Assembly (NCBI GenBank): GCA_902702965.1
Contig: CACRXP010000432.1
Location: forward strand, 53,749 to 117,748
Direction: 5' to 3'
DNA from: Spirometra erinaceieuropaei
Lineage: Eukaryota; Platyhelminthes; Cestoda; Diphyllobothriidea; Diphyllobothriidae
Length of the DNA stretch: 64,000 nt
The position numbers and the translations under genes are program-made. A model generated the notes under the pieces. The model made no database searches, was not told the DNA's origin, and saw only the letters and a list, made by a program, of their open reading frames with translations. The first letter of the stretch is position 1; each line of letters begins with the position of its first letter. Below, one piece after another: positions 54,215-64,000 of the stretch.

Positions 54215-57200
54215 AGTGCAGTTTTTGCAGATTTCCGAAAATAAGTGTCATTAAAAGACACCACTCTGCTCCGACTGAAATCTTATGCGAATGTAGCGTA
54301 TGGCAGCGAATATTTCAACCTCGTCTAGAGTTAGTGACCTTAAATATTTAAACGATCCAAAACAATGATGAGTCGAAAGTAATTCGCCTCTGGCAAACGC
54401 CAAACTAAAAATAAATTAAAACACTGTTTTTCTGGAATAAATCTGAACAAGGAAAGTGCGACGAAACATGAATACGTTAACAGGAATGTCATACGGATTT
54501 ACGGGAAACGATTCATCTGCAGGTCGTTTGTTTATCGTCTGGCTAAGCTCAGCATGAAACCACTGTTTATTGTCCTAGCCGGCATGTTTAAAGCATATTT
54601 TATGAACAGTAGTCAACACATATGGTCCTCTAGTTAGCCATAATATTTGTATGATGTCGTTGACAGTGCACATGTGAGAGCGAATATCCACATTCTTTCA
54701 TTTTCGAAAAAGTCAGACTGTCGAGATTTTGGCGTGCAGCACAGTCCATCTTTTCAGGTCGCTTGATCTGCTCATCAAATGAAGATGCAATGCCAATCGA
54801 AAAAGGCCACATATGCATAAATACAGTTAAAAAATAAATGTCCACAATAAACGCTAACGATGAGCAGGCCTTTAATCCGTTTACAAACTATGTTTGATGG
54901 GTGGCCTATTTAATCTGCATTAAGACTATATTCTGCTGAAATGTCTTCCCCAATGACAGCTCTATACACGGTTACGTTCAAAAAAACAAACAACGTTGGC
55001 AGTTCCTTTCACTCTCCTATATAATGCTTATTAATTATCTACTGCAAGCAAAGATCTTTAATGTTCTAAATATTGCGATTAATTTTAAAATATTACAGTA
55101 GGTGGGCTTACTCATAAAATGTTAACCAAAATCTCCAAATGTGTTCTCATTTTGAAAATATTAATTAAGTAGGGTTGTTAAATTCCTCATCACGCAGCAA
55201 AGTTATATAATTATTCAGATACCCCAGGATGTCGGCTTTTGAGCGAACTTATTTTCTACTGCGAGCAAGAACTATACTCTGCAAAAATGACTGCTCATGT
55301 AGCGTGCAATTTTCTGTAATTATATTTTGTAAAAAGCATGCACAAAACCATGCATTATTTTACATTTTCGGAAGGACATTACTTCTGCTGTGCAATTTAC
55401 ACTCGAAAAAATAGTATAATTCGGTTTCGAAAATGTTACTTATTGTGAGATATTTTAATACCGCGAAAAAAACCGTTCATAAAACTTCATGCATCCGCAT
55501 TTACCAATACCATTTACCAATATAAGTTCATTCGAAAGCCGGTATACTGTTGGACCGGATAATTATATAATTATGCTGCGTGATGATCGATATTACAACG
55601 CTAGATAAAAAATATTTTCAAAACGAGAACACATTTTGCAAGTTCCGTTGGCATTTCGTGAGTTAGCTTAACTACTGTGGTAGACGTTTTAGCCATGTTT
55701 TGCAAACGTTTATGCACAGAAGAATGACCACATAGATATTGGCACTGTAAATATCCTGACTGGTATGGTTCTGATTAGGAGAAATTGTCTGTCTACATGA
55801 TAGAAACTGAAAAACAATATTGGGGATAGTTAATGTGACTATAATGCACTGTGTAATCGCGGATGGGAGAGTAGTATAAATATATGTTAACAGTGGCTGC
55901 CGCCTAGGCGTTGTTGCTGCAGTTTAGTGTACGAGTGTACGATTGTCGTCGTTAGCCAATCGGACTGAACACTGCTCAGCCGTTTGCTGTCTAACAAATC
56001 CGACTTCCGGAAGTGGAGAGAACGTCTGGTTTTCCAAATGCTAACCAGCTTGTCCGTGACCTGCATGGCATCGCTGACGTCTGACAGAAAATTAATTTCC
56101 AAATGTACCGAGTTTCTTTAGGTCGAACGCTTTTGGTTATATTACTCTCCGCTCAAATAAAAAGCAAGCGTATACGCAGTAGCCAAGTATAGGACAACTA
56201 CTTACATGCGTAATTATCCGGATGCAGGATAAGGTGGACTTTAAGTGGAACTATTAGATATTTAGCTTAGTAAAATTGGCAACGGTAGATTGAAGGACAC
56301 CACGTAAGTTTCCGTAGATTGTGGATCGCGTCATATGGGGTTTTATCTTGACATCAATTACAATACCAACTATACTGCCAACAACAATTACTGTCCACGA
56401 TCTCAAGCCATTGCTGAAACCCCGCTTTTTTGAGAATAGGCATTTTGTATATTCCTTAATAACGCACTCATTTGCGTTGTCACGAGAAAATGCAAGATAA
56501 GACTTTCGGCAGAACTCCAAATCGTTTCTGCATTTTCTTGCATTTCCCTAGCTTGCTGCCTGCCATGGGAGCGAACCCGCAAAACCCCAATCCTAAATGA
56601 CACGGCTTAAAGTCAACCAACACTTGAGTGGAGTTCGTCACCCTACCTTTGCCGTAAAAGTACTTAGAAAAATACTTTCCATGAAAAAAGGGAATTTCTG
56701 GAATAAACGGAAATTATGTGCCAAATGCTCTAGTACGTTGCCATATCGGTTTCTGTAATCTTATTTCTTGAATGTTGTCTTATATTGAAGCAACACATTT
56801 AAACAATCATCTGATGTTTCGCAGATGGTTCAGCCACGCTGCATGACTCTGAAGAATAAAAGATCCCCATCTACTCTCTTCGCAAAGATTGACTGCAAGT
56901 GTCGTTTTTCCCCAAAAAAATCAACCTGCATGTCATATACACTTTACTTATCCTTTTTGACAGTTCTTCTTGACTAGGTTGACGCTTGAAAGTATTCACT
57001 TGATGCGACGGCAGTTTAAGGGGTGGGGGTTTAATCCTATTTTGGTGAACTTTGCTTACATTGATCAAGTTGTTCTAGTGGGTCGTTGGGTCAAGGATTC
57101 CTAGTCCTATGGTAGCCTTCACAGTCCGACTGCCCTCGTTCAGTGATGCATAAATGGCAGGTCCCTCAGAGGTTAAATGACAGACTCACCCCGCGTACAT

Positions 57201-57440
57201 TTCTTCCAAATCTGTAGACAACCGAGGGCCTACGAAGTGAGAATCGTGCGTGTGAAAAATCCCACTGCTTCAGTGCCAGTTAGCACAGTCAATATGACAA
57301 AGTCATTACCGCATGCTATGGAAAGGAAATCGTAAAACAATCTTTTGAGAAGTAAACAAAAGTGTCACAGCAAATTCAGCAAAAAAGAGTATATTGAGGA
57401 ACTTGTCGCACGCATACGATCTGCGGATCTTCGAGCCACT
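54215..57440 (+). repeat. composite repeat block Y, copy Y2
   Basis: Follows X2 directly, as Y1 follows X1. Shared anchors: GAAGTGCAGTTTTTGCAGATT near 54216, TTATCGTCTGGCTAAGCTCAGCATG near 54532, CTACATGATAGAAACTGAAA near 55794, GAACGTCTGGTTTTCC near 56020, TGGATCGCGTCATATGGGGTTTTATCTTG near 56320, TTTAAGGGGTGG-GGTTTAATC near 57014 and TATGGTAGCCTTCACAGTC near 57110. It contains a TIR-element insertion (55094-55679) absent from Y1 and Y3. Confidence 0.8.
55094..55679 (+). mobile_element. long-TIR element inserted in block Y2
   Basis: The left end TACAGTAGGTGGGCTTACTCATAAAATGTTAACC and the right end GGCATTTCGTGAGTTAGCTTAACTACTGTG form the TIR. Inner arms (GTCGGCTTTTGAGCGAACTT / AAGTTCATTCGAAAGCCGG) pair as well, giving about 180 bp of inverted arm. 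Y1 (near 36400) and Y3 (near 59155) run from TTTTTGATATTTTGGG- or TTTTCAACGTCTTAG-type sequence straight into TTT-AG-C--GTTCTGCGA, so they show the empty site. This proves mobility of the family at some time. Confidence 0.8.
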
Positions 57441-60400
57441 GTCGAACTGTTAGATATATGCAAGGCATTGGGCAATCAAAATCCTATTGCATATACCGAA
57501 ACGTCAAACTAACAATACATTTAAGTGCTGTTTTCCAGGGAAAACACCCCAACGTGGCAACCGCAGTGAAACATGCATACGTCAACATTGTGATCATTTG
57601 GATTTATTGGAACGACTGAACTACGGTTTGTTTATTTATCGTCTAGATCAGATCAGCATGGAACGATTGACCATTCTTAGCTTTCAAGTTTGAGACGTGT
57701 TTTATGAACAGTAATCAACACGTGTGGTCCACCATTATGTTTAACTGGTTTAGTTGGCAGTGCACATGCAAGAGTGGATATCTACATTTTTCTGTTTTAT
57801 AAAGATTAAGATGGTCGATGATTTAGCTTGCGGCACAGGCAATTTCCTTAGGTTTGCTAATCAGCGCATCTTATTACGATGTAAAAGCCCTAAAGAAAAG
57901 GCTAGATATGTATTGCTAGATTCAAATAAAGTCCACGACAATAGTCAACGATGAGCAGTTTACAAGCTATGCTCTATGAAGGGCCTATTTGGAAGTGCAT
58001 GTATACTATAATTTGCTGGCGATGTTGTACATGCGGTACCTATATATACGGTTACGTGCGGGTAAACTGGAATCTTTAGCAGTTATTTTTTTATCCTCCT
58101 AAAAAATACGGATTATGTATATGCTGCAAATAAGGCTTTTAGTATTCTTTATACTGTGGTAGTCCAGTTCTGCGATTGTTAATGCACACATGAAAAACCA
58201 CGTAGATATTGGCATATTTATTTGACTGAAAATATCCTGCCTGCCCTGCTTCGGATTTAGAGAAATTGTTTTCCCACAGGAGAGAACCTTAAACGCAATA
58301 TTGGATAATAGTTAGTGAGAGTTTAAGGCACAGTGTATTCAGGGTATGTCAGGGTAATATCGGTATATTTTACATAAGCTGGCCCCTGGGCGTTTATGCA
58401 TCATTCGAAGTTAAGAAATAAAAGAGATTTGGAAATTCAACTTTTGAAAGTGGACACAACGTCTGGTTTTCTTGATGCAAGCGTGTTTGTCCACAACCTG
58501 CAGGTAATGGCTGAAAATACACTTTTCCGGGAAAAATCTGAACGAGGCAACGACAAGAAAAATGCAGACGTCACCAATGCAATCATTTGGATTTACTGGA
58601 ACGGTCGTTCTACGGGTATTTATTTATCGTCTTTATCCGATCAGCACGTTGTGATTGTCGTTTCTTAGCTTGCAAGTATAAAACGTGTTTTATGAACAAT
58701 AATCAACAGGTCTGCCGTTTCAGGTCCATCAAAAGCGTTAACTGGTCTGATTGGCAGTTCATATTTGTAAGAGTGAATATCCACATTTTTCTATTTTCGA
58801 AGCGGTCAGAAGGTCGAGATTTTTGCGTGTGACCCAGACCATCTCTTCCGGTCAGCTCATTAGCTCATCCAATCACAATGTGAAGGCCAGATATGGATTA
58901 CTGCATTCGAAAAAGTCCACAATAACAGTTTACGATGAGCAGTTTACAAACTATGCTCTATGAGGGACCTACTTGAAAATACATTTATACTCTATTTGAG
59001 TAACGATTGTTAACGTACGGTACCTCTATACACCGTTACGTACGGGATAAATAAAAAAGGCATCAGTTATTTTTTTTATCCCACCAAAAAATACAGATTA
59101 TTTGTAAACTGCAAACGGAGGCTTCTATTATCCTCTATATTGCTGTTATTTTCAACGTCTTAGTTTACGTTTCAGCCGTGTTCTGCGATCGTTTATGCAC
59201 ATTAGAATAGCCACATAGACATTAGCATCTTAATCAAACTGTAAATATATTGACTACTCTGTTACTGATTTAAAGAAAGTGTCTCTCCACATGATAGAAG
59301 CTAGAAAACACTATTAGTGGATAGTTAATGTCACTATAAGGCGCTATGTATTCGTGGATGGCAGGGCTTCTAGATGTTATTGCGGCATCCGAGATAAAAG
59401 AAATTTGCAACTCCGCCTATTGAATGTAGAGGCGACGTCTGGTTTTTTAAATGCCAACATGTTTGTTCGCAAGCTGCACGTAATGGCAGACGTCTGAGAG
59501 AAATTAAGTTTCCAAATACAGAAGGCTTCGTTAGGTTGAACGCTTTTGGTTAAATAAGTGGCCTCTCAGATAACAAGCAAGTTAAGACGCAATAACTAAG
59601 TCTAGGACAATTACTGACATGAGGTTATTACCCGGATATAGGTTTATGTAGACCTTACCTAGAATAAATACGCATTTTGCCCCAGAAAACTGGCAACGAT
59701 ATGTAGCTGTCCGTAGGACCTGGTCGCGTATTATATGGGGTTTTATCTTGGCATAAATATGTAGGTCGTTTTGGCCATCACACATCCAACAGTAATTAAT
59801 TTCGTGGGGTCAAGTCATTACAAAAATTCCGTTATTTTTAAGGATATTCATTTTGTTTATTTTTAACTAATGCGCTCATTTCTGTCGTCATTAGAAAATG
59901 TACGGCAAGAATTTCGGCATAAATCCAAACAAATTCTCAGTCTTCTTGCATTTCTCTAACTGGCTCTCTGGCATGATGCTCTATCCGCAAAACCCTCCAG
60001 TCCTGCATGACACGGTCCAAAGTATTCTGACACTTAAGTTGTGACCTTCACTTTACTGTTGCCATAAAATTACTTAAACCTACACTCATCACCAATAAAG
60101 GGCATTTCTGTAATAGACTGAAATAATGTGCAGAAGACGCTTGTACGCTACCACATCAATTTATGTGGTCTTTTGTAATGAGTTTAGTCATACATTACAA
60201 TTGCACATTTTAAAAATTGATCTAATGTTTCACAGATACTTCAACCACTCCGCACGACTTTGATGGATGCAATATTCTTAGCTATTGTCCTTGCATAGTC
60301 TAATCACACGACCCGTTTTTTTCACCTGAAATTACCCAGCATGGCATATACCGTTGTCTTGTCATTTTGACAGTTTTTATTGACTGGGTGAGGCTTGAAA

Positions 60401-60960
60401 GAAATCATTTGATGGGACAGCAATTAATGGGATGGAAGGTTTAATCATTATCTGGTGAAATTCGCCTAAATCGACCCAGTTTTTCTATTGAGTCACGGTT
60501 TTAACTTCTATGGTAACCTTCACAGTCTGACTGCCACCCGTTTTAGTCAGACGTAAATGAGAAGTCCTTCAGAGGTTAACTGACAGACACGCTGAAAGGT
60601 CACCCCGCATACTGTGGCCCTAAGTCTGCAGACAACCTAGGTCATAACAGGTGGACATTGAGTTTCAGTAAAAACAAGCTGTGTTTAGTGCCAGGCAGCG
60701 TCAATATCTCAACGTAGTAACCGTAGTTCGTATGCTATAGCGAGGTAAAAGTGAAACCATATGTTAAGGTGGTATGAAAACGCCAGAACAGTTTCAGCAA
60801 AAAGTAGTTATATAGACAACCTGTGGTTCGCACATTGTCTGTCGGTCTTCAAGCATTTTTCATTCTTCTTCTCTTGATACGTTGACCGGTCATAACTGTG
60901 TCAACAAAGCATCGAAATGATTCAACCTCCAGAGATTGATCCGGCAACGTGGAGTTAATT
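57441..60960 (+). repeat. composite repeat block Y, copy Y3, with a duplicated 1-kb module
   Basis: Starts at the anchor CATATACCGAAACGTCAAACTAAC (57490) and carries the Y order through to ACAACCTAGGTCATAACAGG and TTCGTTATCATA near 60980. The module from the GGGAAAA-C--AACG block to the ACGTCTGGTTTTC block occurs twice in tandem (about 57530-58480 and 58530-59450). Block Y3 follows Y2 directly, so Y itself is tandemly repeated here. ORFs of up to 90 codons (58396-58668) are not conserved between modules. Confidence 0.75.
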
Positions 60961-60969
60961 TATACAAAG

Positions 60970-61185
60970 TTTTATTTTTCGTTATCATATGTGATTATAT
61001 GTTTAATATAGCGCTATGTAATAAGCACTACGATTTCCAAACTGACAGGAAGTTTGAAGTTAGTTACTACCGGCGAGCATCTGCTACATCGGCCCCGAGA
61101 TTGCATTATTGCGCTTTCAACCTGATCATACGGTGCGATAATCCATGAGAGAACGCAATACCATACAGTAAACAATCAGAGCTTA
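60970..61185. other. unassigned DNA after block Y3
   Basis: No supported feature. Y1 and Y3 stop matching near here; Y1 continues into a PLE-B fragment, Y3 does not. Confidence 0.4.
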
Positions 61186-61189
61186 ATGT

Positions 61190-62165
61190 TCCTCAACCAC
61201 ATCAACTAGTACAACAGTAAAACTCTCTCTAATATGGATTCGCAAAGGGGTGACCAGGCCAATATGTTCGGCGAATTTACGGTTGCCATGAGGACTGGTT
61301 AGGACTGCGTCCACATCTTTTGCGTGGAGTTGTTGCTAATGAAGTTGTTCATGGACATCCTGGCCTTAGGAACGTTTTGGTCGGTGGTGGGGGTAGAAAA
61401 CGTGGTTGTGTTGGTCATCACCTCGATGACTGTGGCAACACTTGTGGAGGTGGCGGTGATTAACTGCGGTTGTACACGGGGATTTGGTGAAATACTGCCT
61501 AGGGTGAATGTCACCTTAATTAGCTTGGGGACGGTAGTGAATACAGCCATCTCCGTTATCGGGCGGTCTGCGCATTGGGTCGGATGACGGCTTACGATGC
61601 CGATCAGCGCACAAATTCTCGTTTAAACCGCGGATATTTCGGGCGGGCTTGTGTTACGCTGCTAGGGCTCAAAATCGCGTGCGATTTGAGAGATACTCTT
61701 TTGGCTTGAGCTGCGGCAATCAGGTTAGTTTCGTAGATTGCTGGGTCAGTTTATATGTCTTTTCCCAAGTATGTATGTTGTGGGTTAGGTCCTTTTGCAT
61801 CACCGGGTTGATAAGACGTCGTTTCATAAAGTTGCTCAGAGTGTACTCGAAACGCTAATGTTTGCCCTCCCTGCAGTTTTTGCCCCCTGTCCTTGACACC
61901 TCCGCAAAAGAGTCCTTTGGGTTATCGCACATTGTCCATTGTTATCAGGTAGCCGCTCCACTGCAATTGCGATTGACTCAACATGCACCTGATGTTGGGG
62001 AATTTGGTCCGTTTCAGGACTTCCGTATTCAGGATCCTGTCCTTCCATCTCAGCGTCTGTATCCTAAACAGGCAGCATAGACGGAATATATGCTCGAGAG
62101 CTTTGATCTATACAGCGGCGTTGGCCAGACCACGACCTTTTGCATCATGAGTTTAGTGCGCGGTT
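61190..62165 (-). pseudogene. LINE ORF2 C-terminus with decayed C2H2 zinc-finger tail
   Basis: Minus strand, from about 62110: LEHIFRLCCLFRIQTLRWKD then RILNTEVLKRTKF and MLSQSQLQWSGYL, followed by PKGLFCGGVKDRGQKLQGGQ. This matches the conserved C-terminal region after the RT of endonuclease-bearing LINEs with an R-W-x-D-R-I, T-E-V-L pattern. Then comes ETNLIAAAQAKRVSLKSH, a Thr/Ser/Pro-rich linker (part of the 83-codon frame 61550-61299), and near 61250 LTSPHGNRKFAEHIGLVTPL then RIH. This has the spacing and GLV--LRIH signature of a C2H2 finger, but both Cys and the first His are replaced. Frames change several times. The plus-strand ORFs 61324-61587 and 61862-62080 are antisense shadows. 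Confidence 0.7.
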
Positions 62166-62239
62166 GACTTTGGCAGATATTGTCACAAACTGTGGCAATG
62201 CATGGAAAACGTTTTTTTTTCAGTATTCTTTTCATAATT

Positions 62240-63340
62240 TCTGGCCGTAGGAAAGGCTTAATTTAGCCTGATGTGAAACATGGCGACTTATTATTAATGG
62301 CTCGATAGTCCACAAATTATACAATATTAAAATCACTAGACTTGAGGTTGGTGTTGGCCACGGCAAGGAAAGCGTTTGCGTCAGCCCTTAACTACAGCAA
62401 TCACAGGGGCTATCCCGACGGCGAATTTACGCGCAAACATTACAAACTATCCCCTACTACTTTTGGGAGGTAATGACGGACTATCGTTGGAGGCCACATC
62501 AATGTGATCTCATCATTCACTTGCTCCGTGGAGCGGGATTCATTGGCCTACAACAAGACGTCCGGAAAAGAGGGTCTGTGAATATATGCCTGCGTGGCTA
62601 GACAGACGTGAGACCCGAATGATTTCGAATTCCATTTGAGCACATTTAGTCGATACGAATCGCCCAGTCAATACCAATTAAGCATTTTAAATTATCTACC
62701 GGACATCATTATGTTTTTTTAAAGGCATATAACAACGGATGCTAGCAACGTCCGACGAGTTACTATATGGCTACCGCATCCAGTTATATGCAATCAGAAA
62801 ACGTGAACACAAGCGCTCTCTCTACCGGGGCCAACGCTGACCTGAAATGATGATGACATGTCCCAAATCACTAATTACAATAATGCCTACAGAGCGTCCT
62901 CAATCCAAGATCATCATTCGCAGATTCTCTTAACTTCCTCCCTTAGCCTTGAGGACCAAAATCCGCCGATCTCGTTATGCGGACGGCCTGAGGAAGATGA
63001 GTGTTAATGACATAATAGCCTTTGAGACACCTAGAAACACTGGTAATTTTGCATATTTTTATCCCTCCGTGTAAATATATTGTCCTGACGAAGAATTACT
63101 GAAAACGCCTGTTTGTCCACTTGACTTTTCAAGTGAACCATGGGAGTATTTGCGGAAATTAGAAAGGTCGAATGAAGCGCACGTGTCCTTGTATGGGTCT
63201 GCCTATTGGAGCATTTTCTGCAGGTAGAGTCGTTCCATCAGTCGGTAACAGACATGCAGTTTCGAAATAAAACTCCTTCGGACACAAATTACGATTGACT
63301 GGAGGGCGGAGATCACAGTCAAAAGGAATGTAATGAATAC
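62240..63340. other. unassigned DNA
   Basis: No supported gene or repeat with a partner in the window. Composition is closer to balanced than the surroundings between 62340 and 62620, which hints at another repeat remnant. Confidence 0.35.
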
Positions 63341-63344
63341 TTTT

Positions 63345-63623
63345 ATGCATGATTTCCGTGGAATATAATTAGACTTTTAAGGGCATCGAAAATCAATAAG
63401 AAAAATTCCTGCTTTATAGGTAGTCCTTTTTTCACAGAATGTGGTTTTTGAATGCTGCCGGAAGGAAGTTATATCAAATGCCGGCATCCTGCAGCAACTG
63501 ACTTTTTATATCTTAATTTGGAAGGATGGGTTGGTTTTACAACACTTCTTAATTAATAGTTTCGAAACGAAAACACATGTCGACAGTTCGGCTGAAATAT
63601 CATGAGTTTATCTACCAACTGTA
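63345..63623 (-). mobile_element. long-TIR element, one arm
   Basis: The right-hand arm of the family is present: TCGAAAATCAATAAGAAAAATTC, GTAGTCCTTTTTTCACAGAATGTGG, ATGCCGGCATCCTGCAGCAAC, TTAATTAATAGTTTCGAAACGAAAAC, and the end GAAATATCATGAGTTTATCTACCAACTGTAA. The opposite arm is not present within the window, so this is a solo arm or a truncated copy. Confidence 0.65.
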
Positions 63624-63875
63624 ACATTAGTCGGGAGCAGTCATGCAGTTCCGATGTGAAACCCATTCGGATACCAATTACGATCAGTTGGGTCGCGTAG
63701 ATCACAATTATGTTAATAACCCGTTGCCTATGCTTTTGACACCGTAGGATATTAGCAGAAGCCCCACTGAGAATCGGTCATAAATAAGACCGAGCCCTTT
63801 GCTGGAATAACATTTCAGCCTGGAGTTACTACACGCAGCAGAGACATAAAAATCATAAACCGCACTAAATCACAA

Positions 63876-64000
63876 AAGCAGTCTGTGAGCACGTGTTTAA
63901 ACTGTTCTGGTAACCCCACCGGTCAGACTGAACGCGCGCACGAATCGCGCATAAGCGATTATGATTTAACATTACGACAGGGTGACGCACTATCGCAAAC
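63876..64000 (+). pseudogene. PLE-B GIY-YIG endonuclease fragment, cut by window end
   Basis: The plus-strand frame from 63876 reads KQSVSTCLNCSGNPTGQTER, then HESRISDYDLTLRQGDALSQ, and stays open to the last base. It aligns with the PLE-B fragment at 38798 (CLGNHTGQTKR...LTLRQDDELSQ) and keeps the CxxC before GN that is altered in that copy. The rest of the element would continue past 64000, so whether the copy is intact cannot be judged. Confidence 0.7.

Noticed and set aside
57455..57503. CTGTTAGA, inverted repeat TATATGCAA/TTGCATATA, then CCGAAACGTC as a hammerhead in block Y
   Set aside because: The inverted repeat and GAAACGTC fit, but the core is CTGTTAGA, not CUGANGA, and the copy at 35690-35750 has a weaker stem. 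Conserved sequence without the catalytic core is not enough.
61324..61587. Hydrophobic plus-strand ORF as a membrane protein
   Set aside because: It is the complement of the Thr-rich linker of the LINE pseudogene on the minus strand, which explains its Val/Ile/Thr pattern.
1..64000. CRISPR array, bacterial operons, rRNA genes or integrated virus
   Set aside because: No regularly spaced repeats, rRNA signatures or viral gene sets are seen; all RT sequence belongs to Penelope-like or non-LTR retroelements.

Overview
The window is AT-rich, repeat-dense eukaryotic DNA with two assembly gaps (28227-28281 and 50772-50832). There are no operons, Shine-Dalgarno sites or long uninterrupted genes. It holds Penelope-like elements (PLEs) with a GIY-YIG endonuclease, a CR1-like LINE, a decayed LINE tail with a broken zinc finger, tRNA-headed SINEs, long inverted-repeat elements and degenerate TTAGGG-like blocks. 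This mix suggests a parasitic flatworm, most likely a tapeworm. That assignment is inference from repeat style, not from a marker gene.

Layout. 1-8.7 kb: mostly featureless DNA with one old repeat pair. 8.76-11 kb: a badly broken PLE (PLE-A1, minus strand). 11.3-13.8 kb: two telomere-like degenerate blocks in opposite orientation. 13.4-16.3 kb: direct repeats, including a two-unit tandem duplication. 17.5-21.3 kb: a long-TIR element, GC-richer repeat DNA and a tRNA-headed SINE. 21.9-24.7 kb: a long-TIR element apparently split by PLE-A2 with a 38-bp target duplication, then a detached PLE 3' end. 25.3-26.5 kb: a small TIR element and a near-palindromic SINE cluster. 27.2 kb: a candidate real exon. 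28.4-39.0 kb: a composite repeat (block X then block Y) carrying an inserted CR1-like LINE and a TIR element, ending in a PLE-B endonuclease fragment. 39.7-41.4 kb: candidate exons on the minus strand, one homologous to the 27.2 kb exon. 42.9-47.7 kb: TIR elements and PLE-A3. 48.7 kb: a second CR1-like fragment. 50-61 kb: a second X-Y composite. 61.2-62.2 kb: the LINE tail with a decayed zinc finger. 63.3-64 kb: a TIR arm and a second PLE-B fragment cut by the window end.

The most informative signals are two. First, two unlinked exon-like ORFs (27.2 kb plus strand, 41.1 kb minus strand) encode similar proteins, differ by many silent changes, and both stop matching at a GT splice donor. Second, three PLE 3' ends carry hammerhead-ribozyme-like motifs, and in the best copy the stop codon of the ORF lies inside the ribozyme's stem-loop II. 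Nearly all other ORFs are chance or antisense to repeats.
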